Shown one piece after another: positions 53,413 to 62,418 of a DNA stretch of 64,000 nucleotides (position 1 is the first letter of the stretch; each line of letters begins with the position of its first letter). A program made the translations under genes and the position numbers. The notes beneath the pieces are model-generated. The model worked only from the letters and a program-made list of their open reading frames with translations. It made no database searches and was not told where the DNA came from. This stretch comes from Pomphorhynchus laevis (taxonomy: Eukaryota > Acanthocephala > Palaeacanthocephala > Echinorhynchida > Pomphorhynchidae): positions 1 through 64,000 of the forward strand of contig WNNJ02003316.1 of the NCBI GenBank assembly GCA_012934845.2. Reading direction: 5' to 3'.

Positions 53413-56400
53413 CTAAATTTTCGACGTACGAGCAGCACGTATAGACATCGAAGACATTTTTGCTAAAGCAAAACCGACTCTACTCCTTATATTTCGGATA
53501 CAGGCGCTGTAATTATCGCAAGTTCTATCTGCTCGTATCTTTGCTATTTTCTTTAAAATCATCTGTGCTGTACTGCCAAGGGCACCGTTGGAGGCAAGAA
53601 CAATAGGATAAAATGACGATCGTTCAAACCGTGCTATTCTTTCACCATACTTCGAGTTTTTTCTAGCCTCGTGATAGTTAAAAGCATTGCTTGTCGTGCC
53701 AGATGAATAAGAAGGAGCAAGATGGCTGAAAACACAAATGTCAAATAATGACCGCTCCGTCTTATCCCCAAACAGACCGTAACACGCAACATCAACTCTA
53801 GAATTACGATCAAGGGTCGTTGTGGAATTTTTGAAAACTATTCCTTCAGGCAAAGGTTGTAAAGGAGGTTCAATTGATGTTGAACTGCATACATCGGCTA
53901 GTTCTTTAGCAATAATATCACGAACCACGTTATGTCTAATTGTTGGAATACCACCGGACTGACAAGCAACAGCATGACAAATATCAAAATTGTGTCCACA
54001 CAAACATTTCATGGGTGAGTCCGGAGGTTTCCATCCATAGCGTGATGCCAGAGCATCTTGAAATTGCCTTTTGCTTAAGTGGTGATTAAGTACTAATGAA
54101 GGTTTTGCTGAAAGCCAATTAGATGCCCCTTTACAGGCTGCGAAATCGAGACAAGCGCTAATAGTCGCTGATTTTAATTTAACCCTCATCAATCGAGTTT
54201 TGATAGATTCTTGCTTATATATTCTTATTTCTCGCGCAATTTGGGCATATCTAATCTCTAAATCACTTCCTGATAATCCATCTAGTAGAGGTTGGCTCAT
54301 GCGTAATGAACTATCATATTCCGAAAGAGGATTACTATTCGGGTCTAGTATACCTAATCCACCGTAGCGTAATGGAATCATTATCGAATCAAGTTGTCCC
54401 GTATCTAAATCAACTCCTGTCAACTTCGGAATGATCGTGTCGAATATATACGATGAAAGACGTTCGTAACATGTGCTACTAGCCATACAAGTTCGTTGAA
54501 CATAATTCCACTTGAATTGGAGCGCCTGCGTCAAAGCTGCAAAAGCGACGTATGGATCTTCATTCGCTACTAAATTCAAATTTTTTAATGATTCAATCCA
54601 GTTTTCAATTTTGCCATGAACAAATTGGTCCATATATGTTTGATCTCCAATGGCAGAACCAAGAATTTCTGTACCTTGGTATATAATCTTAAGCCCTGTA
54701 CCACAGAAAGTCTTCTCTGCTAATTTTATTTGATCTTTATGTACTAGAACCTGGCATTTTTGTTCATTTAGATGAAATCCATATCTATGGCCGATTTCGC
54801 GGATACCATTCCAGACTCTCAATACATCAGATCGACTACCCACACAATTCGCATCGTCTGCAAACCAGCGATGAGTAACGTTTGGTGCTATAGCTCTCAG
54901 CTTCATTATTAGTGGAAGTGATGACGCAGCAAATGCTATCATTGCCAGAGGATCACCTTGCGTGAACCCCTCCTTGGAAAACATTAAATCCTTGTCGACT
55001 GAAAGAGTTGCTGGATTACCATACACATTACGCAGCACTGTTGCTAGTGAAGGACAAACATACTCCATATTTGCTAGAGCCAATTTACGGTTCACACAGT
55101 TAAAGGCATTTCGAGCATCTAGCTGCAACAAGCACATGTCACTGTTTTCCATGTAAACCTGTCGAATGGAATGTATCGCAGCCTCGACCCCGCATCTTTG
55201 TCCAGCGCACAATTGTTCGCATTTCGACACGATCTGTAAGTCTTTACTTATCAACTTTGCCAGAACTTTTCCAACTATTCTGCGTGATACCTCACCAATC
55301 CCTATCGGCCTGATGCCGGGGTCCTTGTTCAATGGAATCAAACGGCTTGCTGTAAATGCTGTAAGAGAGTCTGGGTTGATATTAACGGATGCCACTAGAT
55401 ACGAAAAATCAGCGAGACTGGAAGCTAGTCGAGAAGATGATATTCCGAACGAACATAGCATTGTGCGCCATATTTGCGCATCCATTCCTGAAGGTCCTGC
55501 TGATCCTTGAGTGCGTCGAGCTGCCTCTATAATGTCATCGCTTGATATGTATTCAAAACGTACTGGGTGGTGCTTAACCATGTTTGGTAAAGGACTATTT
55601 AAAGCTACGCCTTCACTTATGTCGGAAGCTTCAGGGTGAAGCTGTAATAGCTTATGCCGCACACTCTGTGATTCAAAAGTATCGTCCAGCTCCATTATAC
55701 CCATTTGATTGTGAGGATTTTCAAGCAATTTTATCGCTGAGTTTGTCTTGTGATGTGTCATTAGCTGAATAAATTTCTGGACCCAACTTGATTTTCTAGA
55801 TGTCCTTTGGCTTTGGCACTTTCTCTGACTTTGAAGGATTCTTGCTTCACATAAAAGCTCGAACAAGTTTTGTTCCTTCCATAATTTTAGTCTGCGTTCA
55901 ATATTTTTGCGTCTTGTACTCACACGACGAGATTCCGTTCTTTGCAAAATTAACTGACACATCACCGTAGATGATTTAAGACTTAATTCTATCTGTGTTT
56001 GATCATCGACGCATAAACGATAAAATGACGCTAAATTGTCGATGAACTCGAAGCTTGCATTACATTTTGGTAGCTCGAACAAATTCGGATCCCATAAAAT
56101 GACTTCTTTGTAAACCGAGTCAATGTCAATCCCTGTCTTAGTTTGTTTATCTGTGCTACTATGTAAGAGCTCAGTGGATTTATTAGTAAATCCAATACTA
56201 CACAAGTTCAATTCCAAGATTTGGTTAATACAGCCATTCACTGAATGTGATACATTCGTTCGCTCTGTGGATGGAATGATGGAGTCCAATAATAGCGGCG
56301 TTTCTTTAATGCGATTTTTGCAACTGGTAGCTAGACAGTCAATACAAGATCTTCCGGATTTCTTACAAGGACAACGTATACATTTTGCAGCTGAACCATT

Positions 56401-56445
56401 ACACGTACAACAGCGAGAAAAGGAAGACGGTTTACCTCGCGGCAT
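53413..56445 (-). CDS. RLE-type non-LTR retrotransposon polyprotein, full-length and open
   Basis: 1010 aa, no interruption. Residues 12-42 hold nine cysteines (12, 13, 15, 22, 25, 27, 34, 37, 42). The pre-RT block QGSAGPSGMDAQIW is at 313-326. The RT includes GIRPIGIGEVSRRIVGK (377-393), LDARNAF (D443), GFTQGDPLAM (493-502) and WFADDAN (D530, D531). GGLGILDP (695-702) lies in the thumb/linker. The knuckle is C814, C816, H824, C828. The nuclease-type block follows: IRHNVVRD (836-843), E859, RVDVACYG (D885), LFDICVF (D902), then HEARKNSKYGERI. It would copy its RNA at a nicked target. No AP endonuclease is present, which places it with early-branching RLE elements (R2/R4/NeSL-like architecture). 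The Y-A-D-D Tyr is Phe here. Start ATG 56445 gives the MPRGKPSS end also seen in the relatives. Confidence 0.9.
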   Translation of the reverse strand: MPRGKPSSFSRCCTCNGSAAKCIRCPCKKSGRSCIDCLATSCKNRIKETPLLLDSIIPSTERTNVSHSVNGCINQILELNLCSIGFTNKSTELLHSSTDKQTKTGIDIDSVYKEVILWDPNLFELPKCNASFEFIDNLASFYRLCVDDQTQIELSLKSSTVMCQLILQRTESRRVSTRRKNIERRLKLWKEQNLFELLCEARILQSQRKCQSQRTSRKSSWVQKFIQLMTHHKTNSAIKLLENPHNQMGIMELDDTFESQSVRHKLLQLHPEASDISEGVALNSPLPNMVKHHPVRFEYISSDDIIEAARRTQGSAGPSGMDAQIWRTMLCSFGISSSRLASSLADFSYLVASVNINPDSLTAFTASRLIPLNKDPGIRPIGIGEVSRRIVGKVLAKLISKDLQIVSKCEQLCAGQRCGVEAAIHSIRQVYMENSDMCLLQLDARNAFNCVNRKLALANMEYVCPSLATVLRNVYGNPATLSVDKDLMFSKEGFTQGDPLAMIAFAASSLPLIMKLRAIAPNVTHRWFADDANCVGSRSDVLRVWNGIREIGHRYGFHLNEQKCQVLVHKDQIKLAEKTFCGTGLKIIYQGTEILGSAIGDQTYMDQFVHGKIENWIESLKNLNLVANEDPYVAFAALTQALQFKWNYVQRTCMASSTCYERLSSYIFDTIIPKLTGVDLDTGQLDSIMIPLRYGGLGILDPNSNPLSEYDSSLRMSQPLLDGLSGSDLEIRYAQIAREIRIYKQESIKTRLMRVKLKSATISACLDFAACKGASNWLSAKPSLVLNHHLSKRQFQDALASRYGWKPPDSPMKCLCGHNFDICHAVACQSGGIPTIRHNVVRDIIAKELADVCSSTSIEPPLQPLPEGIVFKNSTTTLDRNSRVDVACYGLFGDKTERSLFDICVFSHLAPSYSSGTTSNAFNYHEARKNSKYGERIARFERSSFYPIVLASNGALGSTAQMILKKIAKIRADRTCDNYSACIRNIRSRVGFALAKMSSMSIRAARTSKI

Positions 56446-56914
56446 TATGTTGTGTGTTGTTTCAATTGTGTATTCAATTGTGTTGTAAATAGTTATTTGT
56501 TAACAGCTTAGAATTTTAAACTCTCTGTATATAGTTATTTGTTAGCAGCTTAGAATTTCAAACTCCTTAAAAAAATTTGGTTTCTGATAAACAAACAAAT
56601 TTGTTCCGTACAAAGATCAATGTGCACCGTTCTGATAACAGAGCTAGCGAAGCGAGCGTAAGGGGCAAGGAAATATAAAGGATCGTACGCCCAGGGTACT
56701 TCCCGGGGTACACACTCGCACGAAAACTAACAGTTTAACAAACCATCCCAGGGTATAAGGGCTCTGGTTTCTCTACAAAGGGAAGTGTGTATCTACTGCC
56801 CATTCCCGAGAAACTTCGTCTATACAAACGCGATCATCCCGGGATACAGGGGCTCTGTCTAGCAGACGGAATATCAACGAGTCCGCCGCAACAATCAGAG
56901 ATAATACAATCGGC
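56446..56914. promoter_or_regulatory. Head-to-head 5' regions of two RLE-type elements
   Basis: 469 bp between two divergent ATGs. On the left side a block TAGTTATTTGTTA-CAGCTTA plus GAATTT-AAACTC is repeated at 56490-56525 and 56528-56565. On the right, GC-richer DNA holds two copies of ATCCC-GGGATA-AGGGCTCTG (56746-56770 and 56836-56860), and CCCAGGGTAC / GGGGTACAC near 56690-56710 can fold. One or both blocks may be 5'UTR monomers or promoters. The exact boundary between the two elements is not clear. Confidence 0.5.
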
Positions 56915-59866
56915 ATGGTTAGAGGGAAACCCTCTTCGGTAACTCCTTGCTGCACGTGCAATGGACCGGCAGCGAAATGTAAAGGATGCCGATGCGCAAA
57001 GACCGATACAAAATGCAGTAACTGCCGGGCTCCCAATTGCGGAAACAAGATCCTCAGCTGCCCAATAAGCGGCACCGTAAGGTCAGGAGCCGACCAGACA
57101 CAAATCCAGAAAGCTACGGGAGAAACAGACAAAACTCCAATCACACTCTCGATTACCGACATCTTTGAGCAAGTGGTTCACTGGAAGCCAAATCTCTTCA
57201 GATTACCTAGGTGTGCGGAGTCGAAACGTTTTATAATAGAACTTGCCCGTATATATAGGGAATCTTGGTCTCAACAGGAATCTTTTACAAAAGCCATTGT
57301 AATCGGACATTTGATTCTCCAACGAGATATTCGCATCTCCCATAAGACCCTCAAAGTAATACTGTCTCGAAGATTAGACCTTTGGCTAAAAAACGAGTTT
57401 ACATCTCTTTACACGGAAGCGTATATCTTGCAAGAATTCAGTCGACGTAAAAGACCAAACAGTACATCACGCGATTGGCGCAGGAATTTCACCAGTCTGG
57501 TAGTGAGTGGAAGATTAAATGGAGCGATGCATTTGCTAGACACAGATGCAACAACCGGAACCCCACTAAATCCTGATGACATGATCGGTCCTACGACCGT
57601 TCGAGAGCTACTCCTCGACAAACATCCCATTGCAGCAAAATTAAACAGTAATGCTCTTGACTGGAATCATGTTATCCCGCCACATAGCTTTCATCCCGTG
57701 GTTTTTGACTCCATAGACAAGAAACTAATAGTCTGTATGGCCAAACGTGTCACAGGTGGAGCAGGTCCCTCAGGAATTGACGCACAGTCCTGGACACATA
57801 TGCTCTCAAAATTCGGGAGAGAATCAGATGAACTTGCTGAGGCCATAGCCTCATTCACAAGAGCATTAGCGACAGAGCGCATACCAATGGACATTACACA
57901 GGCTCTAACATCATGCAGGCTAATCGCATTAACAAAGAAAACTGGAATTCGACCAATAGGAATCTGTGATGTTAGCAGAAGAATAATGACGAAGGCTATA
58001 TTATCCATGGTCTCGGAAGACATACAGCAGGTATGTGGAAGAAGTCAAATGTGTGCAGGCCAACGAGCTGGCGTGGAATGCGTTACACGAGCCATCCGCA
58101 ATGAACTTACAAACAATCCGAATCATATTCTTCTATCAATTGATGCCGATAACGCATTTAACAGAATTAATAGAGAGGCGGCCCTTTGCAATATTGATCG
58201 AATATGTCCGTCGCTTTCTATAGTCATGCATAATTTTTACGACCACTCTTCTAATCTATCTGTCGGAGGCGAATTCGTTAAATCACAAGAAGGATTTACA
58301 CAAGGTGACGTCCTAGCCATGCCCGCATTTGCGATCGCCACACTGCCAATAATACATCACATTTCCACAAAGTTCCCTCAAGTTCGGCAACTTTGGTACG
58401 CCGATGACGGCAACTTGATTGGTTCTCCTATCCAAATCAGAGCTGCATACGATCTACTGTGTAAAATTGGCCCAGCGTTTGGATTTCACGTAAATCCCCA
58501 GAAATGTTCAATATTTACGCCAACAATGGAAGAAGCTAACACATGCCAACAATTTAACGGAACAAATGTAGAAGTCCGAACGGACGGAATTGTGATACTA
58601 GGCGCACCCATTGGAGTAGACAAATACGTATACGAGGTCGTAGAATCAAAAGTAGACAAGTTTTGCAACTTGGTCGAACGATTAGCCGATGTGGGAATTT
58701 TAGATCTGCAGATAGCATATGCCTGTTTCACTAAAGCGTTACAGCACAAGTGGTTTCACACGCAAAGAACAACTCAATGCTCATCAGATTGGTTTGCCCC
58801 GTTGCGGGAATCCATCAGATCCTCCTCGGACAACATATTCGGCCTCGATGATTCGGATGGATCGCTATGGCCTCTCATCTCTTTACCCCTACATTGTGGT
58901 GGCCTCGGCATCATCGATCCATATATGAGTGCTGGCGTTGAATGTGAAAATTCTGGACATCTATGTGAACCTTATTTAAATGGATTACAAGGAATGGAAC
59001 TTAAACTAGAGCAAGATTTCCGAGCCAACGAAGTTCACAGGCGGAAGAAAACACAATACAAGGCCTCTTTGCTAGCCCAACTTCCTACATATGATATCAT
59101 AAAGAGACGGATTATTCAACACACAATGATAAAAGGCGCATCTTCCTGGCTTTCTGCGTTCCCCACAAGAGAGTCACAAACTCGAATAGACAATACAACA
59201 TTTCGTGATGCTGTTGCCGCACGGTACAACACTCTAACCAAAGATGCCCCCTCCCTTTGCCCATGTGGTTCGTCGACCTCACTGGCACATTGCCTTTCCT
59301 GCCCCAATGGCGGTCATCCGTCGATAAGACACGACGCAACCCGCGATATTCTCGCAAAATCGCTCACCCAAATATGTGACGGCGTTGAAATCGAACCGCT
59401 ACTCAGATCAGTGGATCCAAGCATTCACTTTGAGAGAAGATCAACGACGACTGATCGTGAAGCACGACTGGATATATCTTGCCGTGGTTTCTATGGTGGA
59501 CGCTCGGAGCGAGCTTTCTTCGACATTTGCGTTTTTAACGTGTTCGCTCCGTCAAATCTTACCAGGGAAACCACACCAAGCTTCGAGTATCACGAACAAC
59601 GGAAATGCTCGAAATACCAAGAACGGGTGGATATTATAGAACGCGCAAATTTCGCCCCTATTGTATATTCAAGTTTAGGAGGTGAGAGCAAATCGGCATC
59701 TACAATGATAAAAAGATTATCCAGAAAACTGGCCGTCAAGAAGGAATCTATCTACGCACAAGAATTGACTCGGATACGGGAGAAGATAAGCCTGCAAGAC
59801 ATTTCAATGTGCATTCGCGGTCCCATCAGCAAGAAAACCTGCGAAATCACAGTAGAGTTGATATAA
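56915..59866 (+). CDS. RLE-type non-LTR retrotransposon polyprotein, second subfamily, open
   Basis: 983 aa, no interruption. Same plan as the 1010-aa copy but clearly diverged. Nine cysteines at 12, 13, 15, 22, 25, 27, 34, 37 and 42 with identical spacing. TGGAGPSGIDAQSW is at 280-293. The RT has GIRPIGICDVSRRI (344-357), SIDADNAFNRINR (D410), GFTQGDVLAM (460-469, V replacing the usual P after GD) and WYADDGN (D497, D498). The knuckle is C782, C784, H792, C796. The nuclease-type block has SIRHDATRD (803-811), E827, ARLDISCRG (D853), FFDICVF (D870) and YHEQRKCSKYQERV. It reads away from the 1010-aa copy and its 3' end meets that of the 60056-62339 element. G+C is well above the flanks, which fits a recent arrival. 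Confidence 0.9.
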   Translation: MVRGKPSSVTPCCTCNGPAAKCKGCRCAKTDTKCSNCRAPNCGNKILSCPISGTVRSGADQTQIQKATGETDKTPITLSITDIFEQVVHWKPNLFRLPRCAESKRFIIELARIYRESWSQQESFTKAIVIGHLILQRDIRISHKTLKVILSRRLDLWLKNEFTSLYTEAYILQEFSRRKRPNSTSRDWRRNFTSLVVSGRLNGAMHLLDTDATTGTPLNPDDMIGPTTVRELLLDKHPIAAKLNSNALDWNHVIPPHSFHPVVFDSIDKKLIVCMAKRVTGGAGPSGIDAQSWTHMLSKFGRESDELAEAIASFTRALATERIPMDITQALTSCRLIALTKKTGIRPIGICDVSRRIMTKAILSMVSEDIQQVCGRSQMCAGQRAGVECVTRAIRNELTNNPNHILLSIDADNAFNRINREAALCNIDRICPSLSIVMHNFYDHSSNLSVGGEFVKSQEGFTQGDVLAMPAFAIATLPIIHHISTKFPQVRQLWYADDGNLIGSPIQIRAAYDLLCKIGPAFGFHVNPQKCSIFTPTMEEANTCQQFNGTNVEVRTDGIVILGAPIGVDKYVYEVVESKVDKFCNLVERLADVGILDLQIAYACFTKALQHKWFHTQRTTQCSSDWFAPLRESIRSSSDNIFGLDDSDGSLWPLISLPLHCGGLGIIDPYMSAGVECENSGHLCEPYLNGLQGMELKLEQDFRANEVHRRKKTQYKASLLAQLPTYDIIKRRIIQHTMIKGASSWLSAFPTRESQTRIDNTTFRDAVAARYNTLTKDAPSLCPCGSSTSLAHCLSCPNGGHPSIRHDATRDILAKSLTQICDGVEIEPLLRSVDPSIHFERRSTTTDREARLDISCRGFYGGRSERAFFDICVFNVFAPSNLTRETTPSFEYHEQRKCSKYQERVDIIERANFAPIVYSSLGGESKSASTMIKRLSRKLAVKKESIYAQELTRIREKISLQDISMCIRGPISKKTCEITVELI

Positions 59867-60055
59867 TTGTATATATTATTTTTTATTAGAAAACGGAAAT
59901 AAAAAAATTTTGTTGTTTAAAAAAATAATTAATAATAATAATTTTTTTTTTTTTTTAATGAGAAAATTTATTATTAATTTACATTAGAAGGTTCCCTCAA
60001 ATGGGCCATTAAAACATTGGAACAATTTTAGAGATTTTTAAACAATCGACTCTTC
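59867..60055. other. Tail-to-tail join of two RLE-type elements
   Basis: The plus-strand element ends in AACGGAAATAAAAAAATT and TTTAAAAAAATAATTAATAA (59894-59935). The minus-strand element ends in a run of A on its own strand (plus-strand T run 59943-59956) and ATT repeats. Its 3'UTR keeps the shared block at 59974-60009 (on the minus strand ATGGCCCATTTGAGGGAACC, then TTCTAATGTAAATTAA). Confidence 0.75.
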
Positions 60056-62339
60056 TCAGAAGGAAGCCATTGGTGCGCTCCGTGTTGATCGTGCACACCT
60101 AATACACGCAGAAGACGCTCGACAAAGACAGAACGCAATCCGACGCTTCAGCTTGCATATTCTTTCGGAGTAAGTCATCTGCGAATGGGAAGCAGCCTTT
60201 TCCGCGATGGTTTTCAGTAGTCTCGAAGCTGCTGGGCCAGCACCACCCGCGGATGAAAAGATAACAGGAAAAAAGGTCCCTCCTTCTACGTTTGTTACAC
60301 GTTCATCGTATTTTGCTCGTTTTCGGTTCTCATGGTATCTGAATGATGCGGCTGCTGACTGAGAATAGGAACTTGCATGTGCATTAAACACGGCAACATC
60401 CAGAAACGTTCGCACGAACCTACTCTCAAATAAACCACTGCAGACCACATCGAGACGTGCGTCCGGATCACAGCACGTTGTTGCCGACTCAAAGCACGTA
60501 CGGCTCCCAATAGCTCGAAGTACCGGCTCAGTCTCCACACCATGGCATACTTGGGACAACTCCTTAGCAATTACATCACGCACTGCATTGTGACGGACAA
60601 TAAGAAGTCCCCCCTTCTTGCAAGACAAGACATGAGTCAAATCGGCCACGGAACCACACACGCACAACCTGTTTACCCGGTCATTGGGAGTCCAACCATA
60701 TCGAGTCGCGATCGAGTCTGTGAATTCCGTCGAGGAAAGGTGATAATCTTCGCAGCTTAATGGGATAGCGCTTAGCCAAGACGAAGCCGAGTCCACCCTT
60801 GCATGTTCAAGGGATAACAGTGTAGATCCCGATAAGAGATGTGATGCCTCATCTAACCTCTGCTTGTACAAATGGTGACGTCTTCCAGACAGCAACACAG
60901 TTATGGAATTCTGACTCTCCCTTAGTGCCCGACCACGTAAACAAGATGAATATGTTTGACAGAAAGTTTGAGAGTTTGCGTATTCAATTTCGGCAATAAA
61001 TACAGGATCCACAATACCCATTCCACCAAGTCTCAACGGGGATGTCAAAGCGGTTGTTAATGCATCCGTGATATCATGCTTTAAGATTAAAGGAAGCAGT
61101 CGGACAACTATGGCATTTCGCAACGTCATAAGCTGTTGATCACTGCACTTCGTCGTCCGCAAAAAATGTGTCCACTTCCATTGGACGGAATGTACCAAAC
61201 CGGCATAAGCAGCATGTGGATCATGTTCGGCTACCTGTTCCAATCGCTCTAACATCTCTATCCATTTCATGATTTTTCCATTCGAACTAACACTGACAAA
61301 TTCATCCGTCCCAATTGAAGTCCCGAGCACATCAATACCGTCGTAATTAACATGAACGTCCCTTGTCATGTCCAAATGCTCCGAGTAAGGTTGATGAAGC
61401 AGCAACTGTGTTTTATCAGCATTAACAAAGTACCCGTAACGCGGTCCAACATCACGCAGAAACATCCAGACTCTCTGCAAATCGCACGGGGTCCCAACAA
61501 AATTTGCGTCATCCGCATACCACCTCTGCAATACGTTCGGGACCATTTGTCTTATTTGTCGAATCAATGGCATGGATGCCATTGCAAATGCAGCCATCGC
61601 CAGGGGGTCACCCTGTGTCAGACCTTCGCGAGAGGATAATGTGTCATCACCCAATACCAGACATGGCTCAGAAGAGTAAAGGTTTGACAAGATACATGAC
61701 ATTGCCGGACAAACAAACTGAATATTGTGCAGTGCTACTTTGCGGTTAATGCAATTAAATGCATTCTTTGCGTCTACGGCCAGAAGTCCGAGGTTGGAAT
61801 CAGCAGAAAAAGCGTCGCGTAGTGAATGAATTGCGAATTCAAGTCCACTTCGTTGGGATGCACATAGCTGAGTTATATCAGCGACGTCCTGTAGGTCATT
61901 CCTTATATTAATCAGGATTGCTTTGCAAACAATTCGCCGGCTAACATCCGCAACTCCAATGGGTCGGATACCCCCATCCTTCTTTCCAACCGCCACCAGC
62001 CTGCAAGCAACAAAGGCCTCCAATCTTTGTGCCGGTAAGCGTTCAGTGGCCAGTTGTATTGCGAATTCAGCAAGCGCATCCGCCAGATTGCGCGAATGTC
62101 CTGCGAATAAGGTCAGCATTCTTCTCCATGATATCGAATCTAGACCAGACGGTCCAGCTCCACCATGTGTCTTTTTGGCAGCGCGTACGATAGCGTCGCC
62201 ATCAATATCTAGAAAGAGCGACGGGTGGTGTTCACTTGCCTCAGGTATGTTTTCTTGCAGGAGAACGCTCAATTGGACATCAGCGGGAGGCGGGTGTAAA
62301 CCCTCTAGGTGGTCCTTGACGGTAATTCCACCGCAAACC
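60056..62339 (-). CDS. RLE-type non-LTR element polyprotein, 5'-truncated
   Basis: Open frame from about 62339 to 60056 (about 760 aa). Formally the frame opens at 62440, but its first 34 codons read through the A-rich tail of the neighbouring element, so the first Met is not this element's own. THGGAGPSGLDSISW and GIRPIGVADVSRRIVCK precede LAVDAKNAFNCINRK (catalytic D), GLTQGDPLAM and RWYADDANFVG. The knuckle is CVCGSVADLTHVLSC, followed by VRHNAVRDVIAKEL, ETEPVL, ARLDVVCSGL, TFLDVAVFN and YHENRKRAKYDERV. The nine-cysteine N-terminus is missing through truncation. No internal stop. It carries the shared 3'UTR motif. Confidence 0.88.
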
Positions 62340-62418
62340 GATAATAATATTAATATTATTATTATAATTTTTTTTTTTTTTAAAGAAGAAGAAAGTATTA
62401 CAAAAATAATCATCATAG
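62340..62418 (-). other. A-rich plus TAA-type tail of the upstream RLE element
   Basis: Read on the minus strand: stop of the upstream ORF, CTTTCTTCTTCTTT, about 14 A, then ATTATAATAATAATATTAAT, and directly the 5'-truncated start of the next element (SVCGGITVKD). This is the end of one element joined to the middle of another in the same direction. Confidence 0.75.

Noticed and set aside
55166-55510. Plus-strand frames within 54.9-56.5 kb
   Set aside because: They are antisense shadows of the 1010-aa RLE-type ORF.
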